Source: Paludibacter sp.
GTDB lineage: Bacteria; Bacteroidota; Bacteroidia; Bacteroidales; Paludibacteraceae
Assembly (NCBI RefSeq): GCF_009712605.1
Contig: NZ_WASO01000010.1
Location: 143,095 to 207,094, forward strand
Direction: 5' to 3'
DNA: 64,000 nt
Positions 26,840 through 35,390 of the stretch are shown in pieces. Both the position numbers and the translations under genes were made by a program. The notes below the pieces were generated by a model. The model was not told the DNA's origin, made no database searches, and was given only the letters and a program-made list of their open reading frames with translations. Position 1 is the stretch's first letter, and every line of letters begins with the position of its first letter.

Positions 26840-28618
26840 TTATTTATACAGTGCTCCGTAAGTCTGGCAAGCGCGATAGTCTGATCCTTCAGCATCCATA
26901 CCATAAGCAGCCCATGCACTTGGGCGGAAGATAGAAGCATCCTCCACGTTGTGCATACAGACAGGAATGCGCAACATCGAAGCCATTGTAATAAGGTCGG
27001 CACCGATATGGCCGAAACTGAAGGCTCCATGATTCGCGCCCCAGTTGTTCATTACCGAATAAACATCGCTGAATGCTCCTTTGCCGGTCAGACGCGGAGT
27101 GAACCAGGTGGTCGGCCAGGTGTGGTCGGTACGGTCGTCAAGCACCTTGTGAACGTCTTCGGGTATTTCTACAGTCCAACCTTCAGCCAGTTGCAACACA
27201 GGACCAAGACCCTTCACAATGTTTACACGAGCCATGGTTACCGGCATACCGCCTTTTGACAGGAATTTTGAAGAGTAACCTCCTCCACGGAAATAGTCGC
27301 GATTGGCAGGATACCATGTGGTAGCTTCAAGACATTTTTCAGCTTCGGCATCGCTGATTTCCCAGAAAGGTTTCATAGCCGGTGCACCGTCTTTTGTCTG
27401 CTCGCCCGAGCCGTCCAATGCAGCCGAGCCGGAGTTGATAAGGTGAATCAGACCATTAGCAGCAAGACCGGAGAGTTTTTTGCCGGTAACACGCTCTACC
27501 GCTTCGGGGCTCCAGTAAGTACGCACGTCGGCAAAAACCTGAGCCGTACCGGTCAGGAGGTGACCAAACAACATGGCAACACCGTTGAGAGAATCGTTTT
27601 CGGTTGCGCACACGAAAGCTTCGCGAACACCGTTCCAGTCGAAGGACGAATTGAGCAATGCTTCCGAAAAATCGCCGTTGGGCATAAAATCGGTCCACTG
27701 GCGTTGCCCCTGAAAGCCGCTTGCGATAGCATTATGGCCGAGCGCCTCTTCAAGAAAACCGGCTTCTTTCAGCTTCGGATTGCCCACCATCAAATCGCGC
27801 ATAATGAGGGTCATCTTTACTACAAATTCCCAGTCGGCATCTTTAGCCGCACGATCTTTCACTTTTGCTGGCGTATTGGAGTCTTCGCCTTCGTTTGGTT
27901 TACAATATTTTTCGGTCCATGCCATTGCTTTGGCAAACTCTTCTTTATCGAAAATACCTTCGTTGACGCGACGAATGATTTCGGACATATCCACCGACTC
28001 GTTACGCATTCCGAGATAAGACTGGAAAAAGTCCGTATCGACAATAGAACCGGCAATACCCATCGATGTAGAACCGATAGAGAGGTAAGAAGTGCCGCGC
28101 ATAGAAGCAACAGCCAACCCGGCTTTAGTAAAGCGCAACAGTTTTTCTTTTACATCTTCAGGAATGGTTGTGTCGGAAGAATCCTGCACGTTGTGTCCGT
28201 AGATTCCGAAAGCAGGAAGGCCCTTCTGGGTATGACCGGCCAAAGCGGCGGCCAGATAAACAGCACCCGGACGCTCAGTTCCGTTGAAGCCCCAAATGGC
28301 TTTCGGCATGTAAGGATCGTAGTCGATGGTTTCACTGCCATAGCACCAGCATGGAGTTACCGAAATAGTTAGCCCTACACCCTCGCGGCGAAATTTATCG
28401 GCACAGGCAGCAGCTTCGGGTACACGACCGATGGTTGAGTCGGCAATAACACATTGAACCGGAGTTCCGTCTGTATATCTAAGGGTTGAAGAAATAAGCT
28501 GTTCAACACTTTTTGCCATATTCATGGTTTGCTCTTCGAGCGATTCACGAATACCTCCCTGACGGGCATCAATGATAGGACGAATACCTACTTTGGGATG
28601 ATGTGATAATGGTTTCAT
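26840..28618 (-). CDS. fucI: L-fucose isomerase
   Basis: 592 residues from the ATG at 28618, the FucI length. It interconverts L-fucose and L-fuculose (and often D-arabinose and ribulose) using Mn2+. The N-terminal [20 protein letters not shown] and [14 protein letters not shown], plus [25 protein letters not shown], match the family. The position, downstream of a fucose permease, a mutarotase and a GntR regulator on the same strand, fits. A fuculokinase and fuculose-phosphate aldolase are missing from the window. Confidence 0.95.
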   Translation of the reverse strand: MKPLSHHPKVGIRPIIDARQGGIRESLEEQTMNMAKSVEQLISSTLRYTDGTPVQCVIADSTIGRVPEAAACADKFRREGVGLTISVTPCWCYGSETIDYDPYMPKAIWGFNGTERPGAVYLAAALAGHTQKGLPAFGIYGHNVQDSSDTTIPEDVKEKLLRFTKAGLAVASMRGTSYLSIGSTSMGIAGSIVDTDFFQSYLGMRNESVDMSEIIRRVNEGIFDKEEFAKAMAWTEKYCKPNEGEDSNTPAKVKDRAAKDADWEFVVKMTLIMRDLMVGNPKLKEAGFLEEALGHNAIASGFQGQRQWTDFMPNGDFSEALLNSSFDWNGVREAFVCATENDSLNGVAMLFGHLLTGTAQVFADVRTYWSPEAVERVTGKKLSGLAANGLIHLINSGSAALDGSGEQTKDGAPAMKPFWEISDAEAEKCLEATTWYPANRDYFRGGGYSSKFLSKGGMPVTMARVNIVKGLGPVLQLAEGWTVEIPEDVHKVLDDRTDHTWPTTWFTPRLTGKGAFSDVYSVMNNWGANHGAFSFGHIGADLITMASMLRIPVCMHNVEDASIFRPSAWAAYGMDAEGSDYRACQTYGALYK

Positions 28619-28700
28619 TTGTAAACAATTTTGATTTTAAATGACAAATGGGAATGAATTACACAATCAGCGAGGCTAAATTCAGCGTCAGCTAATTCAA

Positions 28701-28746
28701 TGTTGCTGCAAATTATTTTCCTTATTGTTGTTGTTTTGCAGCAACA
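28701..28746. repeat. Intercistronic stem-loop between fucP and fucI
   Basis: TGTTGCTGCAAA (28701-28712) and TTTGCAGCAACA (28735-28746) are perfect complements separated by 22 bases. It lies in the 198-base gap between two genes of the same operon and has no T run, so it is more likely an RNA processing, stability or operator structure than a simple terminator. Confidence 0.6.
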
Positions 28747-28816
28747 GGTTCATTTCATTGGTTAGTTTCTTATTATTAAATTTATAGTGTTATGAGTAAG
28801 GTATATATACAAAACA

Positions 28817-30136
28817 TCAATGAGATACAATTACTTTTTCGTCGTGCTCATAAAGCGGCCCCGATGGCACAGATCCTTTTATGGCATAATAGAAAATATA
28901 GATATAGCAAATCAGTGGTATAATCATAGCCAAAGCCAGACTACCGGTTCTGTCAGAAATCAAGCCCATGACGGGAGTCCAAACTGCACCTCCGATAATG
29001 GCCATAATAATCATCGATCCTCCAATTTTGGTATTCGGTCCCAGACCTTTTACACCAAAAGCAAAAATTGTAGGGAACATCAACGACATAAAAAAGCTCG
29101 ATGCTACCAAAGTGTATCCGCCAAGCTGTCCAGGCAACAGCACAGAAACTGCCACCAAAACCACGTTGATCAAGCTATAGGCACCCATGAGTTTATGCGG
29201 ATTAATCTTGCGCATTAAAGCCGTAGAGACAAACCGGCCAACACCAAACGCAAGCAGAGAAGCAAACAAAAAATAGCCGGCTTCTTTCTCGGGTCTTTGC
29301 AGATAGTCTTTCACATAGGAGATCATAAAACTCCAGGTACCAACCTGCGCACCTACATAGAAAAACTGGGCTATCACACCTTTTACAAAGTGAGGATATT
29401 GAAACAATTTGGAAAAATGCCCATGACTACCTTCTTTCTTTGTATCCATTTTCTTGTGAGTGCCGGTTTCCGACTCAGCCGGAAATTTCACTTTCCACAT
29501 CACAAATGCAATCACCAGAATAATGACTCCAATGACCATATACGGAGGAATTACCCTGAGAATTTCGCTATGCAAATAGCTCTGATATTGTCCCGAAGCT
29601 TTGAGAGCTTCCACCTGAGCTTCGGAATGTTCCACACCCGAGAAGATAAAAATATTACCGATCAAAACTCCACTCATAGCTCCCCAAGGGTTGAACGACT
29701 GCGAGAAGTTGAGACGCTGGGTGGATGTTGCAGGGTCACCCAAAACAGCGATGAATGAATTTGAACCCGTTTCAAGGAAAGCCAGTCCGCTGGCAATCAC
29801 AAATAATGCCAACAAAAACAACCCGTAAGTACCGACAATGGCCGCCGGATAAAACAAAAATGCACCCATGGCATATAACACCAGTCCGATTAGCAAACCG
29901 GTTTTGTAGTTATAACGATCCATGATGTAAGCAGCCGGCAGTGACAACAGAAAGTAACCCATGTAAAAAGCCGATTGCACCAAACCTGCCTGTAAGCGGT
30001 TCAGTTCAAACGATTTCATAAACTGGGGAATCAGAATATCGTTCAGATTATTCGGAATTGCCCACAGGTAAAACAATGAGGTTACCAGTATAAACGGCAA
30101 CAAATACTTTTTGTCAACAATTTTGTGTTTCGCCAT
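28817..30136 (-). CDS. fucP: L-fucose:H+ symporter, MFS family
   Basis: 439 residues from the ATG at 30136 with about 12 membrane helices. VTSLFYLWAIPNNLNDILIPQFMKSF (first helix region) with the Asn-rich N-N-L-N-D segment, and SGLAFLETGSNSFIAVLGDP around residue 115-135, are the FucP signature; Asp and Glu in these helices carry the proton. The operon context with fucose isomerase and mutarotase supports L-fucose as substrate. Confidence 0.92.
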   Translation of the reverse strand: MAKHKIVDKKYLLPFILVTSLFYLWAIPNNLNDILIPQFMKSFELNRLQAGLVQSAFYMGYFLLSLPAAYIMDRYNYKTGLLIGLVLYAMGAFLFYPAAIVGTYGLFLLALFVIASGLAFLETGSNSFIAVLGDPATSTQRLNFSQSFNPWGAMSGVLIGNIFIFSGVEHSEAQVEALKASGQYQSYLHSEILRVIPPYMVIGVIILVIAFVMWKVKFPAESETGTHKKMDTKKEGSHGHFSKLFQYPHFVKGVIAQFFYVGAQVGTWSFMISYVKDYLQRPEKEAGYFLFASLLAFGVGRFVSTALMRKINPHKLMGAYSLINVVLVAVSVLLPGQLGGYTLVASSFFMSLMFPTIFAFGVKGLGPNTKIGGSMIIMAIIGGAVWTPVMGLISDRTGSLALAMIIPLICYIYIFYYAIKGSVPSGPLYEHDEKVIVSH

Positions 30137-30154
30137 GATGATAAGATTTTCAGG

Positions 30155-30553
30155 TTATTTACATTCGGTCAGAGCATAAATACGCTCCATCAACTGCCAC
30201 TTTTCGTCGGATGTAGCACCCGGCTTTGAGCACTGGAATTTAGCCACAAAAGTTTCCCATTCTTCCTGACGATCGAGCGTGGCAAGTTTGGCAAAAGCGC
30301 TGTCCCAGTCGAAATCGGCAGGCACTTCCACAATCATAAATGCATGATTTTTGTGCAGATAAATTTCCATTTCAAGAATACCTACGCTGCGAATTCCGGC
30401 TGCAATTTCAGGCCAGTTATTCGCCGGAGCATGCCAGAATTTGTATTGTTCAATCAACTCGGCATCTTCCACCAAATCGAGTTGCTGACAGTAACGTTTC
30501 GTAGATTGTCCGAATTGTTTTACAGGATAGCCCTGCTTTAAATCTTGTTCCAT
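30155..30553 (-). CDS. L-rhamnose/L-fucose mutarotase (RhaM-type)
   Basis: 132 residues from the ATG at 30553. The family equilibrates alpha and beta anomers of deoxy sugars. YKFWHAPANNWPEIAAGIRSVGILEMEIYL carries the conserved His and Trp, and ENHAFMIVEV-like KNHAFMIVEVPADFDWD the central strand. It sits between the regulator and fucP with short gaps, so fucose is the likely sugar even though the fold is that of RhaM rather than FucU. Confidence 0.85.
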   Translation of the reverse strand: MEQDLKQGYPVKQFGQSTKRYCQQLDLVEDAELIEQYKFWHAPANNWPEIAAGIRSVGILEMEIYLHKNHAFMIVEVPADFDWDSAFAKLATLDRQEEWETFVAKFQCSKPGATSDEKWQLMERIYALTECK

Positions 30554-30587
30554 AGTTATTTTGTTAGAAATTAAATATTTAAAATCA

Positions 30588-31565
30588 TCACAGTGATTTA
30601 CGTCTGATAAAACAGGTAGGCATTTCCTGTTGCACTAGTTTTCCTGTCATAACAAACGATGCCGCCATCTCTCCAAGGCGGGCAAAATCGACAGAAAAGG
30701 CAGAAACGCCCTCCTGAATAATTTCCAGCAAAGGCATATCATTATAAACCACCACCCCTACCTCCTGCCCAAACCTAAAGCCGGCTTTATTGGCAGCAGC
30801 CACTATCGAGACCAAATCGTCGGTCATAATGCAGATATAGGCTACACCTGCCGAGAGATCCGTCTCCGCAAAATGACGCCTTTGAATATCGTAATCAAAA
30901 TGATAGTTCCGGCAAAAACGGGTAAAAGCATCACCAGCTCCTATCGGATGCACCGAATCTTCGGGAAACACAAAAACCAGCCGTTTGTATTTTCGGAGTT
31001 GCTCCAAAGCCGCTTCCAAAACAGCATAGAATCCCTCGTCAAAATTCTGCCCTATATACGAAAGACCTTCCTTCGGGAAAGAACAAAAATCGAGCAACAA
31101 AAGTTTCGACGACGGCAATTTCAGCAAACTGGGAGTCATTTCATCGTATTTGAAATTCATCACCACGTAGGAATTGTATTTTCCGATGCTGTCACCAATA
31201 ATCATATCAAACAGTTTCTCGTTATATTGATGAAACAACAGATCCACCTTCACATTTTCCGGCAGGTTTTCTACGAAAGCATTGTACAACTTCTCTTTAA
31301 ATGGAGAATAAACATCCAGAAGCAGCAACACACGTTTTACTTCATCCAACACAAAATAGCCCTTCATGGGCGCCGCATCAATGAGTCCGCGTTGTTTCAG
31401 CTCTTTGTAAGCTTTGAAAACAGTATCGCGCGACACATGAATTTTCTGGCTCAGTTCATTGACAGAAGGCAACCGATCGTCGAGAGCATACACGCCATCG
31501 GCAATCTCCTGCATAATGCTGTCAACCACCTGATTTACTTTGCTTACTTTGTTGGAAAATTTCAT
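30588..31565 (-). CDS. GntR-type regulator with periplasmic-binding-protein-like effector domain
   Basis: 325 residues from the ATG at 31565. Residues 1-70 are a GntR winged helix (LPSVNELSQKIHVSRDTVFKAYKELKQRGL); residues about 80-325 resemble the LacI/PBP1-type sugar-binding domain, including AYICIMTDDLVSIVAAANKAGFRFGQEVGVVVYNDMPL and a C-terminal ARLGEMAASFVMTGKL. This architecture is typical of Bacteroidetes sugar-operon regulators. As first gene of the fucose operon it is the probable L-fucose (or fuculose) sensor. Confidence 0.88.
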   Translation of the reverse strand: MKFSNKVSKVNQVVDSIMQEIADGVYALDDRLPSVNELSQKIHVSRDTVFKAYKELKQRGLIDAAPMKGYFVLDEVKRVLLLLDVYSPFKEKLYNAFVENLPENVKVDLLFHQYNEKLFDMIIGDSIGKYNSYVVMNFKYDEMTPSLLKLPSSKLLLLDFCSFPKEGLSYIGQNFDEGFYAVLEAALEQLRKYKRLVFVFPEDSVHPIGAGDAFTRFCRNYHFDYDIQRRHFAETDLSAGVAYICIMTDDLVSIVAAANKAGFRFGQEVGVVVYNDMPLLEIIQEGVSAFSVDFARLGEMAASFVMTGKLVQQEMPTCFIRRKSL

Positions 31566-31900
31566 TTACTTCTGTGCTGAACTATGCTGATAATTGTACG
31601 GGCAAAAATAGACGAAATTTAGAAAAGAGAATATCTGAAGTTGTTAAATATAGCAAAAGAAGGGACTGTTATAAAACATGTTTTGGAAGAAATATACTCC
31701 GTCCGTAGCTTTAAATTGTTCGGGTAGCGGGCGTTCTTGAAATGTATTGTTGGCACGGTTCAGGAGAACCGCGCCAGCGGGGGGCGAGATTGCGAGCTGC
31801 ATCCGTATCCCACGAGAAAAAACCACGATACGGGAGATACGGCTCGAAAACCTCTGATACCCTTATGAATTATACATATTGTTGGGTTTTCGTACTTTAT
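31566..31900. other. Intergenic region at left edge of accessory island
   Basis: No convincing gene. The stretch 31730-31800 carries GC-rich text with short hairpins (GGTTC-AGGA-GAACC), unlike the AT-rich surroundings. At 31862-31888 the minus strand reads CCCAACAATATGTATAATTC, closely resembling the start of the attC-like site at 33481, and lies 13 bases past the stop codon of the next gene, so it looks like half of such a site. Confidence 0.5.
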
Positions 31901-32911
31901 TTATTTCGTTATATTTAAATATTTCTTCATTATCCAACCTGTCTGTGGTAAATTATCTTTCGGGCTAAAATAGCTTACGTACACCCATTTGTGATTTACC
32001 TGTAACACAACAATTTCAAAGCCACACGGTAATTTTTCAATTATGATTGACTTCATTTTTGGCTTTATCAAAACCTTGCATGCCCTCTTAGTAATTCTAA
32101 GTTCCTTTTCTTCTTTAAGTTTACTTTCGTATAGTTTGAACTGGTCATTAATTATGGTTTCAACTTCTTGCTTTGTAGCATACTCAGGTTTGGGCAACCA
32201 ATTCCTTATTTCGCCAGTAAACGCAAGTATTATACTTATCAAGGTCAATAACTTCCAAAACAAGGCGTTAGCATCTGCATCAATTTTATCGACCTTAATC
32301 TCTATTCTTTGAAAAAATTCCTTAAGCTCAATTAGACCTTCTTTTGAAACACCGTTACCGTCATAGATTTTTTCATTTAATAAAACCGCTTCTTCTGTAA
32401 TTTCTTCAAAATCATCAATTAAATTCCATTTCTGTTGACTTGCTGCAATTGAAGCCAACTGTCCTGAAATACCACTAATTGCAAATTGCCAACTATTAAT
32501 TTGTGAAAATGCAGAATGATTTTTAGAAATTACTTCTGTTATGCTTCTTAGGTTTCTAAAAAGTTGGTCGTCTTGTCTGTTTATTGATGTGATTGTATCA
32601 ATAGTAGTTTGTGGAATAGCGAATTTAGCTTGAAAGCTCATTGACTTTGTTATTGCTTCAATGGCTGACAAAGTTGGGTTTACAAACAATCTGTGATGTT
32701 GCATACTTTTAGTAATTTCAGCCATCATATTGATACCGCTGAAACTTTTAGCAATTTTCTCTTGAGCTTTTAGGAATCCTGAACCCTTCATGATGTCAGC
32801 CATCATTTGTTGATGCTTTAATAATGGATTTACAGAAGCTTGAATTTGCTCTTGCATTTTTCTAATATTATCAAAAGCATCTAATCCCATATTATTTCTC
32901 CAATCGTTCAT
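31901..32911 (-). CDS. Hypothetical membrane protein with C-terminal SH3-like domain
   Basis: 336 residues from the ATG at 32911. The first 200 residues are helical and rich in Ile, Ser, Gln and Met, with repeated AITKSM/EITKSM words, perhaps a coiled coil. One membrane helix is visible near residues 217-236 (LFWKLLTLISIILAFTG), followed by a charged linker and, from about 270, a bacterial SH3-like domain ending in TGWIMKKYL, the usual closing motif. It is coupled to the upstream gene (three-base gap). I do not know the family. A single-span anchor plus a sensor-like domain next to a possible cysteine hydrolase would suit a defence or toxin pair, but that is inference. Base composition is clearly AT-rich. 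Confidence 0.65.
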   Translation of the reverse strand: MNDWRNNMGLDAFDNIRKMQEQIQASVNPLLKHQQMMADIMKGSGFLKAQEKIAKSFSGINMMAEITKSMQHHRLFVNPTLSAIEAITKSMSFQAKFAIPQTTIDTITSINRQDDQLFRNLRSITEVISKNHSAFSQINSWQFAISGISGQLASIAASQQKWNLIDDFEEITEEAVLLNEKIYDGNGVSKEGLIELKEFFQRIEIKVDKIDADANALFWKLLTLISIILAFTGEIRNWLPKPEYATKQEVETIINDQFKLYESKLKEEKELRITKRACKVLIKPKMKSIIIEKLPCGFEIVVLQVNHKWVYVSYFSPKDNLPQTGWIMKKYLNITK

Positions 32912-32914
32912 AAT

Positions 32915-33313
32915 TTATCTTGGTAATTCACCTAGCCCAGCCATTAGTGCTAAGGTTTTAGCTTTATTTGAAGTTTTTCTTAATCCCCTTCCTTTCCCTA
33001 AGCTATAAGGTATATCAATACTTCTTTCTTCGTATTGGTTGCGAGTTATATCTAAAATTTCTTTACTATGTCGATTCTCAAGAAAATAATGTGTTCCATT
33101 ATTCCAATGGTCAGGGTCTTTCAACGAAACAACTTTCCAATTATCTTTACCATTTAATCGATAAATAACCTCTGATGCTGCAAAACAAAATCCTGTCGAA
33201 TGAATCCCTGTTTCAATATTTAACTTATACCAATAGTCATCTAAAACTGCTACTTTAACGTCATTCCTCTCAAAAGCATTTTGCAAGGCACTTATTATTG
33301 TTGTTAATTCCAT
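32915..33313 (-). CDS. Small protein with a Cys-His-Asp pattern, possible papain-like hydrolase
   Basis: 132 residues from the ATG at 33313. Cys43 in GFCFAASEVIYRL starts a helix, His74 follows in GTHYFLENR and Asp85 in EILDITRNQY; this order and spacing is what a papain- or NlpC-like catalytic triad would show. The closing part has KGRGLRKTSNKAKTL. I recall similar small proteins of unknown function in phages and bacteria. Catalysis is not established. It is the first gene of a two-gene unit with the SH3-domain membrane protein, three bases apart, within a cassette-like segment. Confidence 0.6.
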   Translation of the reverse strand: MELTTIISALQNAFERNDVKVAVLDDYWYKLNIETGIHSTGFCFAASEVIYRLNGKDNWKVVSLKDPDHWNNGTHYFLENRHSKEILDITRNQYEERSIDIPYSLGKGRGLRKTSNKAKTLALMAGLGELPR

Positions 33314-33350
33314 AATCAGTTATTATATGTGGAATAGATTCTTATATGAA

Positions 33351-33481
33351 GCCTAACAGTAAGTATATGCAAAGTAGGTAATAGCGAGCTTCAAACCTAT
33401 CAAACCGTGATAATTTAAAGCGGGCTACAGCCCTTGAATTTACTACCATCATGCCTATTTTGTATATACATTGTTATGGGC
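33351..33481. repeat. attC-like imperfect palindrome between cassettes
   Basis: The left arm 33351-33378 (starting GCCTAACAG) and the right arm 33454-33481 (ending GTTATGGGC) pair at 14 of the innermost 16 positions (GTATATGCAAAGTAGG against GTATATACAAAATAGG), with shifted TAACA words further out. The centre holds a small hairpin GGGC-TACA-GCCC. Read on the minus strand it opens with GCCCATAAC 7 bases after the stop codon of the upstream gene and closes with GTTAGGC, which fits the integron core GTTRRRY. Both end words resemble integron attC sites, though the opening word has an extra base against RYYYAAC. Confidence 0.6.
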
Positions 33482-33487
33482 TTTTGT

Positions 33488-34285
33488 TTATATTTTCTTT
33501 ATCAATTCTTCAGTCTTTAGATATAAAGGCCCAAATTTCTTATCAAATTGATACCAAATCAAATAACTAAAATATTTAACTGTCCCAGATAATTGGTAGG
33601 TTAAACCAGCTATTCTTTCCTGTTCTTTTTGTCTTTCGCTTTCATTGCTATATTGAAAACAGCTTTGATATGCAAAAATTCCTCCGTGCACAAAAGATGA
33701 TAACTCTGAATATTCAATTATCATTTTAGATAATAAAAACTCTTTTGGGTCAGATTTACTAATTGTCTCATTTAGAAAGGTAATTATGCTTTTAATAGAG
33801 AAATTTCGAGTGAAATCTTCTATCTCCTTTTTATCATATGTTTTAAGCATAGGAAATTTTTCGCATAACTCAGTCCACATTTCAGTTATTGTCTGTTCAT
33901 CTATTCCATTAATCTTATTTACAGCATTAATCGATTTTGATAATGATAGATATTCTGAAATTTCTAAAATTGTATAATAATACTCTGATTTAGAATCAGA
34001 TTTTTCGGCTAAATAATTGATATAAATATAGTTAAACCTTAGAAAATGCTCTACCAAAGAACGAAATAAAATCTTTGAACTATAAACATCATCATTTTCT
34101 ATGCAATCAAATATTGAGTTTTTAATGAAATTTGTACCTGTTATAAATATCAAAAGCAGTTCAGTCGTCTTTGGAATCTTACTATTCTTGAGAAATGATA
34201 TAATAAGAATTTGTGATTGCTGAAATATCTCAAACACTTCATTATCTAAATCTCTTATTCGTTCTATTTTCTCTAAAAATTTCAT
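33488..34285 (-). CDS. Hypothetical helical protein, DUF5677-like
   Basis: 265 residues from the ATG at 34285. The pattern KILFRSLVEHFLRFNYIYINYL near residues 70-90 and EYSELSSFVHGGIFAYQ near 195-210 (an Arg/Glu-His pair and a Ser-x2-His motif in an all-helical protein) resembles the DUF5677 family. Function is unknown; members occur in accessory and phage-resistance regions. It is precisely bracketed by attC-like ends: GTTATGGGC 47 bases before its start and the palindrome 7 bases after its stop. Base composition is very AT-rich. Confidence 0.65.
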   Translation of the reverse strand: MKFLEKIERIRDLDNEVFEIFQQSQILIISFLKNSKIPKTTELLLIFITGTNFIKNSIFDCIENDDVYSSKILFRSLVEHFLRFNYIYINYLAEKSDSKSEYYYTILEISEYLSLSKSINAVNKINGIDEQTITEMWTELCEKFPMLKTYDKKEIEDFTRNFSIKSIITFLNETISKSDPKEFLLSKMIIEYSELSSFVHGGIFAYQSCFQYSNESERQKEQERIAGLTYQLSGTVKYFSYLIWYQFDKKFGPLYLKTEELIKKI

Positions 34286-34331
34286 TCAATTTTTATTGTT
34301 TTTAGTTCATGCGAGCCTCTTCATTACAATT

Positions 34332-34390
34332 GCCCATAACATCTATGTATACGCTACTTAAATTGTGTATGCGCCATGATGTGGCGCATA
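34332..34390. repeat. Upstream attC-like end and strong hairpin
   Basis: GCCCATAACATCTATGTATACGC (34332-34354, shown in part) mirrors the right end of the site at 33481. Next to it TATGCGCCA-TGATG-TGGCGCATA (34368-34390) is a perfect 9-bp hairpin. Together they would form the first recombination site of the array, between the recombinase remnant and the first cassette. Confidence 0.5.
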
Positions 34391-34502
34391 TATTTGCCTT
34401 ATGCGATTATTGTATGGCTTAATAATCAAACGCTTAATGGTAACGGACAATTTGATTTTATAGCGTATATCCAATTTGTTAATTTTCTTATTTAATTGAA
34501 TT

Positions 34503-34620
34503 CTATATTTCCAGCTTATCCATCGGATTTTTGATTGGATCGAAACCTTTGGTAGCGATTTTATGCCCGAATGCCCTAAAAGGCTTTTTATATAATGCAA
34601 ATCAGTTTCTCTTTTGCCGG
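34503..34620 (-). pseudogene. Decayed C-terminus of a tyrosine recombinase
   Basis: On the minus strand one frame reads ETDLHYIKSLLGHSGIKS, which matches the box II region (DLRYIQxLLGH) of tyrosine recombinases. Immediately after, another frame reads PIKNPMDKLEI and a stop (TAG at 34503-34505), the typical last residues of Bacteroidetes integrases of this type. The expected TTEIYTH segment with the catalytic tyrosine has been lost between them, and a frameshift separates the two parts. The upstream catalytic region is not recognisable. The gene is therefore a dead remnant lying beside the cassette array, in the same orientation. Confidence 0.7.
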
Positions 34621-34910
34621 TGGAGGAACCTAAACAATTCATATAGAATCTATTCGGTAACGCAGACACGGGTTTTTCCGCCTCAAATCTACAAAATTCT
34701 TCCCGAATAATTTTAATTAGCTTAAATATTATTTTATATCCAGAAAAGGGTCTATTCACTAAACTGTGTCATGAAAAGACAATGGATTCAGGCTTTAGCC
34801 CAAGAGTTGCCGGGCAAAAGCCCGGCGAGGGAGAATGTTTAGTATACCGTCAACTAAAGCAGGCAGCAATAGATCTCCACTGCTTTGCCGGATAAAAAGA
34901 AGAAAAGAGA
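34621..34910. other. Spacer between accessory island and nif region
   Basis: No gene supported. It holds a short GC-rich hairpin, GCCGGGC-AAAA-GCCCGGC (34812-34829), just downstream of an AT-rich stretch, and then enters the 3' end of the acetyltransferase gene. Confidence 0.4.
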
Positions 34911-35390
34911 TCAGAGATTCTTGCGCCAGTAGTACATGGGGGGATCAGCTTCCTGGAAATCGAGGCTGACGTAGAGGGTTTGTGCTTTCACATTGTCGTG
35001 ACGCACTTCGAGGGTAATGCGACTACAACCTTTCTCGCGGGCACGTACTTCGATGGCATCCATCAGTTTGCGACCGATGCCCAACCCTCTGAATTCAGGC
35101 AGCACAATCAGGTCGTGGATATTGACCATCGGCCGAACGGTAAAAGTGGAGAAATTCTCGAATGCCACCAGCATCCCCACCGGGCGTTCGTCGGCAAGTG
35201 CCAGCAACACAATGGCAGTAGGATGATTGTTCAGCCCGTCGACCAAACGCAATTGCTGTAATTTACTAAGAGGCTGTCCACCACCCATCTGATCTGCAAT
35301 ATATGCATTTAGCAGTTCACCAATACCATTGAGATGTTCGGGATTACAGAAATCGCAATCTTCTATTTTAATTTCAGCTGTTGTCATCAT
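34911..35390 (-). CDS. GNAT family N-acetyltransferase
   Basis: 159 residues from the ATG at 35390 (a second ATG follows directly); the longer frame upstream merely reads into nifA out of phase. The acetyl-CoA-binding motif is VLPEFRGLGIGRKLMDAIE near residues 95-115, followed by SRITLEVRHDNVKAQTLYVSLDFQE, the classical GNAT fold end. The substrate is unknown. Its start codon lies inside the last codons of nifA, so the two genes are translationally coupled and co-expressed. Confidence 0.88.
   Translation of the reverse strand: MMTTAEIKIEDCDFCNPEHLNGIGELLNAYIADQMGGGQPLSKLQQLRLVDGLNNHPTAIVLLALADERPVGMLVAFENFSTFTVRPMVNIHDLIVLPEFRGLGIGRKLMDAIEVRAREKGCSRITLEVRHDNVKAQTLYVSLDFQEADPPMYYWRKNL

Noticed and set aside
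31644..31826. 60-codon minus-strand frame left of the accessory island
   Set aside because: GC-rich repeat-like text with short hairpins; no recognisable domain.
33351..33481. CRISPR repeat possibility for the palindromic region
   Set aside because: Only one palindrome with imperfect arms; no regularly spaced identical repeats and no cas genes.
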